10,411 bases of DNA, taken from assembly GCA_009776345.1 (NCBI GenBank), contig WRLS01000072.1, positions 1-10,411 on the forward strand. Direction: 5' to 3'. Below are positions 1-4,839 of this stretch, in pieces. Both the position numbers and the translations under genes were made by a program. The notes under the pieces are model-generated. The model was given only the letters and a program-made list of their open reading frames with translations, was not told the DNA's origin and made no database searches. Numbering within the stretch: position 1 is the stretch's first letter; each line of letters begins with the position of its first letter. The DNA comes from Oscillospiraceae bacterium. Lineage in GTDB: Bacteria > Bacillota > Clostridia > Oscillospirales > Ruminococcaceae.

Positions 1-39
1 AGGGGGCGAGCGGGGGCAGCGGCCCCCAGCCCCCTAAGT

Positions 40-133
40 GCGCTTTGGTTACTTTGCCGCGCTGCAAAGTAACAGCCCCCGCGGCTTGAGCGGTGAAAAA
101 TAACTGAAGATAAAATCGTGTTATAAACCACCC
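40..133 (+). repeat. Dispersed repeat D, copy 1 (inverted partner at 6117-6210)
   Basis: This 94-base stretch matches the reverse complement of 6117-6210 with only 5 mismatches by my hand alignment. It contains a hairpin at 48-73 (GTTACTTTGC, six-base loop, GCAAAGTAAC) and ends in AACCACCC, the edge sequence of the other palindromic repeats in the window. No coding potential is seen. It is probably a non-autonomous intergenic repeat; no transposase is nearby. Confidence 0.85.
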
Positions 134-176
134 GCGCTTCGCGCCGCCCCAGCCCCCTGAGCCGCGTTTTTCTTTG

Positions 177-210
177 TTACTTTCTTTTTGGCGGCGCAAA
201 AAGAAAGTAA
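177..210. repeat. Perfect 14-bp hairpin
   Basis: TTACTTTCTTTTTG at 177-190 is perfectly complementary to CAAAAAGAAAGTAA at 197-210 around the loop GCGGCG. The stem resembles the TTACTTTG hairpin of repeat D, so I read it as part of the same palindromic family rather than as a terminator; no gene precedes it within the window. The rest of 1-275 holds only GC-rich repeat-like sequence and the promoter at its end. Confidence 0.7.
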
Positions 211-252
211 TTAGTTGCGGTTGTTTTGTTATGGACAATTTTCACGGGCGTC

Positions 253-281
253 TGTTAAATTCCCGCGGATTGTGATATAAT
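253..281 (+). promoter_or_regulatory. Promoter of the mazG-like/folT/thrC operon
   Basis: There is a perfect TATAAT at 276-281 with an extended TG element at 273-274, and a weak -35 (TGTTAA, 253-258) 17 bases upstream. Transcription would start near 288. This places the ATG at 280 inside the -10 box and so argues against it as the translation start of the downstream gene. Confidence 0.7.
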
Positions 282-315
282 GCCTGCAGAAACATTTTTA
301 ACGGAGGCAGACGCA

Positions 316-633
316 GTGAACAGGACCGAGCATCTTTTAACCTGCTTAATTGAAGAATGTGCGGAAATACAAAAAGCGGCGGCAAAAGCACTGAGGTTTG
401 GATTGGATGACCACGCCCCCGGCGATACCGCAACAAACGCGGAGGACATAGCGGATGAACTGCTTGACTTGGCCGCTGTGATGGAAATGCTGGAGCAGGA
501 GGGCATCATCCCGAAGCCCGGGGCAGGAAAGTCAACACAGCGAAAAAAAGACAAGGTAGAGAAATACATCAAATACGCCCGGGGAAGAGGGACTGTATCG
601 GATGAACAACCGTGCCGCAGACCGGATGTTTAA
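316..633 (+). CDS. MazG-like nucleoside triphosphate pyrophosphohydrolase
   Basis: A small all-alpha protein of 105 residues. It carries the metal-binding signature of the MazG/dUTPase-like superfamily: EECAE at residues 13-17 and DELLD at 47-51 (ExxE and ExxD, magnesium ligands). This family hydrolyses (d)NTPs to the monophosphate and pyrophosphate, usually for nucleotide-pool cleaning in the cytoplasm; the exact substrate cannot be told. I chose the GTG at 316 because GGAGG lies at 303-307 with an 8-base spacer, while the in-frame ATG at 280 overlaps the promoter. The C-terminal third is basic (KSTQRKKDKVEKYIKYARG). It is the first gene of an operon and overlaps the next gene by 32 bases. 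Stand-alone short MazG-like proteins are common in phages and Clostridia; this one sits with housekeeping genes. Confidence 0.8.
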   Translation: MNRTEHLLTCLIEECAEIQKAAAKALRFGLDDHAPGDTATNAEDIADELLDLAAVMEMLEQEGIIPKPGAGKSTQRKKDKVEKYIKYARGRGTVSDEQPCRRPDV

Positions 634-1219
634 AAAGGCCGAAGCCGCCTTGGTAAAAAGCTTCTTTTCCCCCCGCGGCGTATTCTGCCTGCGCAATGTG
701 ACCGTGATGGGGCTGATGATCGGCTTTACCGCCATACTAAGCCGGTTTGGGACAATCTATATCACACCTACTTTCCGCATAACCTTCGCCTATTTGCCGG
801 GGGCGGCGGTTGCGATGCTTTTCGGGCCGTGGGCGGCTTTGGTTTTTGGCTTTGCATCTGACTTTGTCGGCTATATCACAAACCCGGTCGGCGCGTACTT
901 TCCGGGGTTTGCCATAAGTGATATGGTGCATTACTTTATTTACGCGTGTTTTTTCTATAAAAGGCCGTATAAGTTTTTACCTGTTTTAATAAAGGCGGTT
1001 GCGGCCAGGCTTTTATTTGTCGCGGTTATTGTGATGGGGCTGAATTATTTTTGGATGAGCATCCTTACCGGCGCGGTGGCGGGCAGTTATTTTACAGGGG
1101 CAAGGCTTATAAGCAACTTGGCGCTGCTGCCTGTCCACGCACTGCTGATCGCGTATACCTGCAAGCTGCTCGAAAGGGTAAAGCCGTATATTTTTTCTCA
1201 TTGGAGGGGCAAGGCATGA
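602..1219 (+). CDS. folT: ECF transporter S component, folate family (FolT-like)
   Basis: A 205-residue integral membrane protein with about six hydrophobic segments (near residues 33-49, 62-76, 77-92, 101-118, 130-148 and 170-188). It has the folate-family hallmarks RITFAYLPGA (59-68), AMLFGP (71-76) and NPVGAYFPGF (94-103). S components bind the vitamin and work with the shared EcfA/A'/T energising module, which is not in this window and must be encoded elsewhere. The start at 602 has a modest GAGGG (587-591) about 10 bases upstream; an in-frame ATG at 626 would overlap the previous gene less but has no visible ribosome binding site. The stop overlaps the thrC start as ATGA, so the two are probably translationally coupled. 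Assignment to folate rather than another vitamin rests on the YFPGF-type motif and is likely but not proven. Confidence 0.85.
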   Translation: MNNRAADRMFKKAEAALVKSFFSPRGVFCLRNVTVMGLMIGFTAILSRFGTIYITPTFRITFAYLPGAAVAMLFGPWAALVFGFASDFVGYITNPVGAYFPGFAISDMVHYFIYACFFYKRPYKFLPVLIKAVAARLLFVAVIVMGLNYFWMSILTGAVAGSYFTGARLISNLALLPVHALLIAYTCKLLERVKPYIFSHWRGKA

Positions 1220-2700
1220 AATACATCAGCACAAGGGACAGCACACAAAGCGTAAGCTCGGCACAGGCAATTGTCCGCGGGATAAGCAGGGAGTCGGGAT
1301 TATTTGTACCGGAAACCCTGCCGCGCCTTTCGGGGCGGGATTTTGCGGGGCTTCTTGCCGATGATTATATCGGCCGCGCGGGAAAAATCCTGTCGCGCTT
1401 CCTGACAGATTTTACGGACGGTGAGATAAAAAGCTGTGTCAACGCCGCATATGGCTCGGGAAAATTCCCGCAGGGGAACCCCGTGCCTATCGTAAAGCTC
1501 GCGGGCGGTGTACGGATGCTGGAGCTTTGGCATGGACCCACCTGCGCGTTTAAGGACATGGCGTTACAGCTTTTGCCGCGCCTGCTCACCGTTTCTATGG
1601 GCAAGGAAGCCCCCGGCAAGGAGATTGTCATACTTGTCGCGACATCCGGCGATACCGGGAAAGCCGCGCTTGAGGGCTTTGCCGATGTGCCGGGCACGAG
1701 GATTTTGGTCTTTTACCCGCAGGACGGCGTGAGCAATGTGCAAAAGCTGCAAATGACCACGCAGGACGGCGCGAATGTATCTGTCATGGGTGTGCGCGGA
1801 AATTTTGACGATGCGCAAACCGGTGTAAAGCAAATATTCACCGACCCCATATTAAACGCAAGGCTCGCGGAAAAGGGGCTTATGTTCTCCAGCGCGAACT
1901 CCATAAATTGGGGCAGGCTTGTCCCGCAGATCGTGTATTATATCAGCGCGTATCTCGACCTTGTAAAAATGGGCGATATTGCAATGGGCGATAAAATAAA
2001 TATTTGCGTGCCTACAGGCAATTTCGGGAATATTCTGGCGGCGTATTACGCGCGGGAAATGGGCGTGCCTGTCGGGATGCTGATCTGCGCGTCCAACGAA
2101 AACAAAGTGCTTGCCGATTTTATCCGCACCGGCATATATGACCGCAGGCGCGAGCTTGTTTTGACCACATCGCCTTCGATGGATATTTTGATCTCCAGCA
2201 ATTTGGAGCGCCTGCTGTTCAGCCTTTGCGAAGGCGACAGCGATGCGGTTTCCGCAATGATGTCTGATCTGGCGGGAAGCGGCGTTTATACAATCCCCGC
2301 GAAGGCAAAAGAAAAGCTCGGCGAATTGTTTTGGGGCGGATTTTGCACAGAAGCTGAAGTTATGGACACAATCAAAGAAACCTTCGAGGGGCAAAATTAT
2401 CTTGCCGACACGCACACGGCGGTCGCGCTCCGGGTCCACGGGCAGTATGTGCGGGAAACCGGCGACACCACCGCCGCGCTGATCGCGTCCACGGCGGACC
2501 CGTTTAAATTTGCGCCGAGCATACTCACCGCGCTTACGGGGAAAGCAAGCGAAGAAAGCGAGTTCGGGCAGATCGCGGCGCTCGAAAAAATAGCAAAGCG
2601 CAAAGCGCCTATACAGATCGGCGCGCTGAAAAACAAACCCGAGCGATTTACCGGGGTTGTTGATAAGCATGAGATGGCGCGCGCTTTGCGCAGGTTTTAG
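1216..2700 (+). CDS. thrC: Threonine synthase
   Basis: Converts O-phosphohomoserine to threonine with pyridoxal phosphate, the last step of threonine synthesis. The protein has 494 residues, the usual size of the long bacterial/fungal type. Visible motifs are the PLP-lysine motif AFKDMALQ (Lys113), ATSGDTGKAALEGF from 142, SANSINWGR from 226 and the phosphate-binding PTGNFGN from 266. The start is the ATG at 1216, preceded by GGAGGGG (1203-1209) and overlapping the folT stop; longer in-frame extensions upstream lie inside folT and are not credible. It is the last gene of the operon. The final codons (Arg-Phe-stop) lie within a dispersed repeat that begins at 2690. The protein ends about where family members normally end, so at most a few residues were replaced. 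No classical T-tract terminator follows; palindromic repeats do. Confidence 0.96.
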   Translation: MKYISTRDSTQSVSSAQAIVRGISRESGLFVPETLPRLSGRDFAGLLADDYIGRAGKILSRFLTDFTDGEIKSCVNAAYGSGKFPQGNPVPIVKLAGGVRMLELWHGPTCAFKDMALQLLPRLLTVSMGKEAPGKEIVILVATSGDTGKAALEGFADVPGTRILVFYPQDGVSNVQKLQMTTQDGANVSVMGVRGNFDDAQTGVKQIFTDPILNARLAEKGLMFSSANSINWGRLVPQIVYYISAYLDLVKMGDIAMGDKINICVPTGNFGNILAAYYAREMGVPVGMLICASNENKVLADFIRTGIYDRRRELVLTTSPSMDILISSNLERLLFSLCEGDSDAVSAMMSDLAGSGVYTIPAKAKEKLGELFWGGFCTEAEVMDTIKETFEGQNYLADTHTAVALRVHGQYVRETGDTTAALIASTADPFKFAPSILTALTGKASEESEFGQIAALEKIAKRKAPIQIGALKNKPERFTGVVDKHEMARALRRF

Positions 2701-2723
2701 GTTTGAGGATTGAGGTTTTAGGG
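2690..2723 (+). repeat. Repeat B half-element at the thrC 3' end
   Basis: It begins GCAGGTTTTAGG, exactly like the left ends of the elements at 3568 and 6010, and continues with the same TTGAGG/TTTTAGG-type iterations. Here only the left half is present, running into a short GTAGGGAC-type fragment (reverse orientation, about 2733-2743). The thrC stop codon is the TAG inside it. Confidence 0.7.
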
Positions 2724-2745
2724 TGGGCGGGGGTTTGTCCCTACA

Positions 2746-2852
2746 AACCACCCCGGCACTTCGTGCCACCCCTCCAAAGGAGGGGAATTTCACCCTGTTT
2801 TTTTCTATTCCCCTCCTTGGAGGGGTGGACGGCGCAGCCGGACGGGGTGGTT
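2746..2852. repeat. Two inverted copies of palindromic repeat A
   Basis: Copy 1 (2746-2788) runs AACCACCCCGG, a small hairpin, then CCACCCCTCC and AGGGGAAT. Copy 2 (2807-2852) is its inverted relative: ATTCCCCTCC, TTGGAGGGGTGG, a small hairpin and GACGGGGTGGTT. Each copy is itself palindromic (CCCCTCC/GGAGGGG), and the two arms can pair over more than 40 bases. Further copies lie at 5970-6124 (interrupted) and 6457-6502. Coming straight after thrC, it may act as a 3' mRNA structure, but it lacks a terminal T run. Confidence 0.8.
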
Positions 2853-2891
2853 CGCAATTTACCGCAACGTTATATTCAATGCATTTTTTCG

Positions 2892-2913
2892 CCCCCTTCG
2901 TGTGCGAAGGGGG
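2892..2913. repeat. 9-bp GC hairpin
   Basis: CCCCCTTCG at 2892-2900 pairs with CGAAGGGGG at 2905-2913 around TGTG. It lies between the repeat A pair and the first toxin promoter. It could help end thrC transcription, but no U tract follows, so I list it as a repeat/hairpin only. Nothing else is seen in 2853-2937. Confidence 0.55.
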
Positions 2914-2937
2914 TAGGGGGGTTGCCCGCGTGAAAAC

Positions 2938-2967
2938 TTGACAAAATTCGCGGGGATTTGCTATAAT
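2938..2967 (+). promoter_or_regulatory. Promoter of toxin mRNA 1
   Basis: Perfect TTGACA (2938-2943) and perfect extended TGcTATAAT (-10 at 2962-2967), with an 18-base spacer. The transcript would start near 2974 and carry a leader of about 50 bases before the toxin ATG at 3025. Confidence 0.88.
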
Positions 2968-3024
2968 ATTCCAAGCAGGGGCAGTCTAAGGCGGTTGGCG
3001 ATCAATCCGAAGGGAGAGGTTGCC

Positions 3025-3102
3025 ATGAGTAAGTATGAAACCTTAGTGATTATACTAATGTTTGCATCGACGCTCGCAGCTTTTTTGAACATAAAAAAGT
3101 AA
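3025..3102 (+). CDS. Type I toxin 1, 25-aa hydrophobic holin-like peptide
   Basis: The peptide starts MSKYETLV, has one hydrophobic stretch (about residues 6-21) and ends NIKK. The MS(T/K)YE start, single membrane helix and basic tail match the short clostridial putative holin-like toxins related to TxpA/BsrG of type I toxin-antitoxin systems. Such peptides insert in the cytoplasmic membrane and stop growth when overproduced. Evidence that this is a real gene: AGGGAGAGG (3011-3019) upstream, its own consensus promoter, a terminator that includes its stop codon, and a second diverged copy with the same length and frame at 3325-3402. Regulation is most likely by the antisense RNA that overlaps its 3' end. 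Toxicity itself is inferred from the family and architecture. Confidence 0.87.
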   Translation: MSKYETLVIILMFASTLAAFLNIKK

Positions 3103-3186
3103 CCGCCCAAGTCTTGGCAAACTAGCGGTTACTTTTTTTGAACGATAAAAAATTTAGCTCTAGCCAGCCGTCTTGCGGCTGTCCCT
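3091..3186 (-). ncRNA. Antisense RNA (antitoxin) 1
   Basis: Predicted from the reverse-strand promoter at 3193-3221 and the shared terminator, giving an RNA of about 95 bases starting near 3186. Its 5' end folds as AGCCG-loop-CGGCT. Its 3' half is complementary to the last toxin codons and terminator of toxin mRNA 1. The convergent 3'-overlap layout is that of TxpA/RatA and BsrG/SR4. Base pairing would be expected to trigger mRNA decay or block translation; the mechanism is inference. Confidence 0.82.
3093..3139. terminator. Bidirectional terminator of toxin 1 mRNA and its antisense RNA
   Basis: AAAAAAGTAACCGC (3093-3106) pairs with GCGGTTACTTTTTT (3125-3138), with T tracts on both strands. 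A smaller inner hairpin (CCAAG...TTGG) sits in the loop. The toxin stop codon (TAA, 3100-3102) lies in the stem. Both convergent RNAs end here, so their 3' ends are complementary. Confidence 0.92.
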
Positions 3187-3192
3187 GCTTCT

Positions 3193-3221
3193 ATTGTAAC
3201 TTAGCCCCGCGGAATTGTCAA
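3193..3221 (-). promoter_or_regulatory. Promoter of antisense RNA 1
   Basis: On the minus strand, perfect TTGACA (3221-3216), a 17-base spacer and TACAAT (3198-3193). The spacer retains GCGGGG as in the toxin promoter, so the two promoters are inverted relatives. Confidence 0.87.
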
Positions 3222-3236
3222 CACTATTTTTTCATG

Positions 3237-3266
3237 TTGACAAAATTCGCGGGGATTTGCTATAAT
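3237..3266 (+). promoter_or_regulatory. Promoter of toxin mRNA 2
   Basis: Perfect TTGACA (3237-3242), an 18-base spacer and TGcTATAAT (-10 at 3261-3266); essentially identical to the unit 1 promoter. It stands back to back with antisense promoter 1, the two -35 boxes being 15 bases apart. Confidence 0.88.
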
Positions 3267-3324
3267 ATTCCAAGCAGGGACAGCCTAAGGCGGTTGGCGA
3301 TCACTTCTTGAAAGGAGTGGTGCC

Positions 3325-3402
3325 ATGAGTACATATGAGACCATTGTCATCGCTTTGATGATAATCTCGATACTCGTCACTTATTTCTGTAACAGATCGT
3401 AA
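3325..3402 (+). CDS. Type I toxin 2, 25-aa hydrophobic holin-like peptide
   Basis: A diverged paralogue of toxin 1 with exactly the same length. It starts MSTYETIV, has one strongly hydrophobic segment (about residues 7-21) and ends YFCNRS. AAAGGAG (3311-3317) lies 7 bases before the ATG. The N-terminal YET motif and membrane-helix character are kept while the tail changed from NIKK to CNRS and a Cys appeared. This preservation of frame and hydrophobicity despite many base changes suggests selection on the peptide. Unlike unit 1, the stop codon (3400-3402) lies just outside the terminator stem. Confidence 0.87.
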   Translation: MSTYETIVIALMIISILVTYFCNRS

Positions 3403-3490
3403 CAGAAAAAGTAACCGCCCAAGTTTTGGTGACCTAGCGGTTACTTTTTCTTTTTAGTAATTCCTAGCCAACCGTCTTGCGGCTGTCCCT
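3402..3490 (-). ncRNA. Antisense RNA (antitoxin) 2
   Basis: Predicted from the reverse-strand promoter at 3497-3525 and the shared terminator; about 90 bases, start near 3490. It has the same 5' hairpin (AGCCG...CGGTT) as antisense RNA 1 and overlaps the 3' end of toxin mRNA 2. Because the terminator stems of both units are the same, some cross-pairing with the other toxin mRNA is possible. Confidence 0.82.
3405..3455. terminator. Bidirectional terminator of toxin 2 mRNA and its antisense RNA
   Basis: GAAAAAGTAACCGC (3405-3418) pairs with GCGGTTACTTTTTC (3437-3450), followed by a further T run. The core stem is identical to unit 1, while the 18-base loop differs at a few positions. It works on both strands by its symmetric A and T tracts. 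Confidence 0.9.
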
Positions 3491-3496
3491 GCTTCT

Positions 3497-3525
3497 ATTA
3501 TAACTCAGCCCCGCGGAAATGTCAA
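3497..3525 (-). promoter_or_regulatory. Promoter of antisense RNA 2
   Basis: On the minus strand, perfect TTGACA (3525-3520), a 17-base spacer and perfect TATAAT (3502-3497). It is closer to consensus than antisense promoter 1 (TACAAT). Confidence 0.88.
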
Positions 3526-3567
3526 CAACAATTTTGCGTTGACAAAATTCGCGGGGTTTTGCCTTCG

Positions 3568-3687
3568 GCAGGTTTTAGGATTTAGGTTTAGGGTAGGGTC
3601 GGGGTTCCATCCCCGACCGCGAACAATCAATTCGATTTTGACGGTCGGGCATGGAAGCCCGACCCTACATCCCTTCCTAAATCCTGC
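3568..3687. repeat. Nested palindromic repeat: B with C inside
   Basis: The outer arms are GCAGGTTTTAGGATTTAGG (left, from 3568) and CCTAAATCCTGC (right, to 3687), the B element. Inside, 3593-3619 and 3642-3668 form a 27-base inverted repeat (GTAGGGTCGGG... / ...CCCGACCCTAC) with two compensating differences. Each arm is itself a hairpin (GTCGGGG-TTCCAT-CCCCGAC). The element ends the third toxin-antitoxin unit on one side, and a GC hairpin (3686-3702) reaches the tail-fibre stop codon on the other. Confidence 0.82.
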
Positions 3688-3701
3688 GCGGCTGCGCCGC
3701 G

Positions 3702-4214
3702 CTATTTCCACACTATATAAACATATGTAACCCCGCTGTCGTTGAGCTTGAGCGTATGGCCGTTCGGGCGCGCGTTGGCGTGGTGGGAAACCGTAAGCCC
3801 CGAAGCATCCGTGCTTATGCCTTCACAACAGCCTTGCTGGCTGAAATACCCCGAGTTTATATTGCAATTCACCGTGTCCATATGCACCCTTACAACAGAC
3901 GCCCCGGCGGCGAACAAAATCCCAAAGCGCGGGGCAAACCCAAGCTCGATTCTGCGGGATGCCGCGTTGTCGCCCTGATATGTGCCGATTGTAAAGCCGC
4001 TGCCCCAGGATGCCTTTTCCTCCGGCGTTACATGGGCGCCGATGTTTCCCGTATGCCCGGTAAGCAAAGTATCCAGCGCGCTCACACGGGAGTCCATCTC
4101 GATAGCCGCGTCGTCGAGCTTTTGGTTGTCGCTGTTGAAATCGTCCTTCTTTGGTTTATCCATCCCGAGCCACTTGTTTAGATTAAGCGCGGGGGTTTTG
4201 GTACTGCTTGGCAT
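3702..4214 (-). CDS. Phage tail fibre-like protein
   Basis: A 170-residue protein, last gene of the tail cassette. The N-terminus (TKTPALNLNKWLGMDKPKKD followed by FNSDNQKLDDA) is the baseplate-attachment type seen in clostridial prophage fibres, where the protein declares a short helix before the shaft. A degenerate HVTPEEKASW (from residue 61) resembles the widespread HIT..ER..W fibre motif. The C-terminal part (about 73-170) looks like a compact tip domain that begins GFTIGTYQGD and ends VTYVYIVWK, a common fibre-tip ending. It would form the receptor-contacting part of a tail. The start at 4214 follows a GGGGG run, 21 bases after the previous gene. It is short for a fibre, so it may be a minimal version. 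Its stop abuts the repeat at 3686-3702. Family confidence is good; receptor unknown. Confidence 0.75.
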   Translation of the reverse strand: MPSSTKTPALNLNKWLGMDKPKKDDFNSDNQKLDDAAIEMDSRVSALDTLLTGHTGNIGAHVTPEEKASWGSGFTIGTYQGDNAASRRIELGFAPRFGILFAAGASVVRVHMDTVNCNINSGYFSQQGCCEGISTDASGLTVSHHANARPNGHTLKLNDSGVTYVYIVWK

Positions 4215-4235
4215 GATGATGCCCCCTTTTTTTAT

Positions 4236-4826
4236 TTATGCGAAAATAGTATGCCCTTCAATGTCAAATTCGTCCCAGATAAAATCAAGGCCGTCCCAAT
4301 TGTCCCAGGTAATATCCGCCCCATCAAGCATATCCCAGGTAAGGCTGCCTGTGTCAAACTCCCAGTCGAGATGCGCGGGCAGCATTTCCGAAAGCCTTGC
4401 GCGCAGGGCATCCATGCCATCGAATGTGTCGAGGAATACATTGCTGCGCACGGAAATGCTTTCGGTCTGCGGGCTTTCGATTATATCGGCGTCAATCCCC
4501 GCCGCCTTCATTGAGCGCACCATCCCGCCGCGCGTAAAATCACGCGGGGCGACTGCCAGCCTGTACAGCACCATGTCCCTGCGCGGGACGGGCGGCAGCG
4601 CGTCGCGCCCGCCCAGCCCGACCATCCGTTCATGCTCCGCCAGCCCTGCCCCGAGCGAGGTCTGCACAAAAGCCCTGCCGCGGATATCCTCCAGCAGTTT
4701 TTCTATAACCGAGAACGCCGCGTTGTATGCCGCAAGCTCATGGTCGATCAGGCTGTTTTGGTTAAGCCGGTACAGCCCGGTTTCCTCCATAGAGCCGTAC
4801 ATCCCCGCGATTGCGGTTGTTTCCAT
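4236..4826 (-). CDS. Phage tail protein, Mu gp48/YmfQ (XkdU) family
   Basis: A 196-residue protein of the DUF2313/YmfQ type that sits between baseplate J and the fibre in Mu-, P2-like and PBSX-like tails and helps build the baseplate edge. Seen here: an N-terminal helical region with MYGS...LYRLNQNSLIDHELAA, then an alpha/beta middle part (VRSMKAAGIDADIIESPQTE), then HLDWEFD and an acidic tail with three Trp-Asp repeats (LTWDML, ITWDNW, FIWDEF, about residues 158-188). Trp-containing repeats at this end are usual in the clostridial members. The start at 4826 has AAGGGGGG directly after the stop of the baseplate J gene. The assignment rests mainly on gene order (J, gp48, fibre) plus motif feel, so it is good but not certain. 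Confidence 0.8.
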   Translation of the reverse strand: METTAIAGMYGSMEETGLYRLNQNSLIDHELAAYNAAFSVIEKLLEDIRGRAFVQTSLGAGLAEHERMVGLGGRDALPPVPRRDMVLYRLAVAPRDFTRGGMVRSMKAAGIDADIIESPQTESISVRSNVFLDTFDGMDALRARLSEMLPAHLDWEFDTGSLTWDMLDGADITWDNWDGLDFIWDEFDIEGHTIFA

Positions 4827-4839
4827 ATCGCGCCCCCCT

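Larger units (their letters stand above)
2938..3562 (+). repeat. Tandem toxin-antitoxin units: two complete, third truncated
   Basis: Unit 1 is 2938-3236 (299 bases) and unit 2 is 3237-3538 (302 bases). They share the promoter, leader, 25-codon ORF, terminator and reverse-strand promoter in the same order and spacing; divergence is concentrated in the ORF interior and short linkers. A third unit begins at 3539 with TTGACA and the same following bases, but identity stops around 3562, before the -10 box. Confidence 0.9.

Noticed and set aside
280..315. ATG at 280 as start of the MazG-like gene
   Set aside because: It overlaps the TATAAT of the likely promoter and has no ribosome binding site, while the GTG at 316 has GGAGG at the proper distance.
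1051..1215. A 55-codon N-terminal extension of thrC
   Set aside because: It lies inside folT in another frame. The ATG at 1216 has a strong ribosome binding site and gives the normal family N-terminus.
1852..2793. A 313-codon open frame on the minus strand
   Set aside because: It is opposite thrC and begins in the palindromic repeats; the thrC strand has all catalytic motifs.
2703..2941. Two overlapping + strand ORFs after thrC
   Set aside because: Both translate the palindromic repeats (for example text like PPLQRRGI and PLLGGVDG). This is a known kind of spurious ORF, with no ribosome binding site.
2938..3538. A CRISPR array, because of repeated blocks
   Set aside because: The period is about 300 bases and the units contain ORFs, promoters and terminators. 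There are no short repeats with unique spacers and no cas genes.
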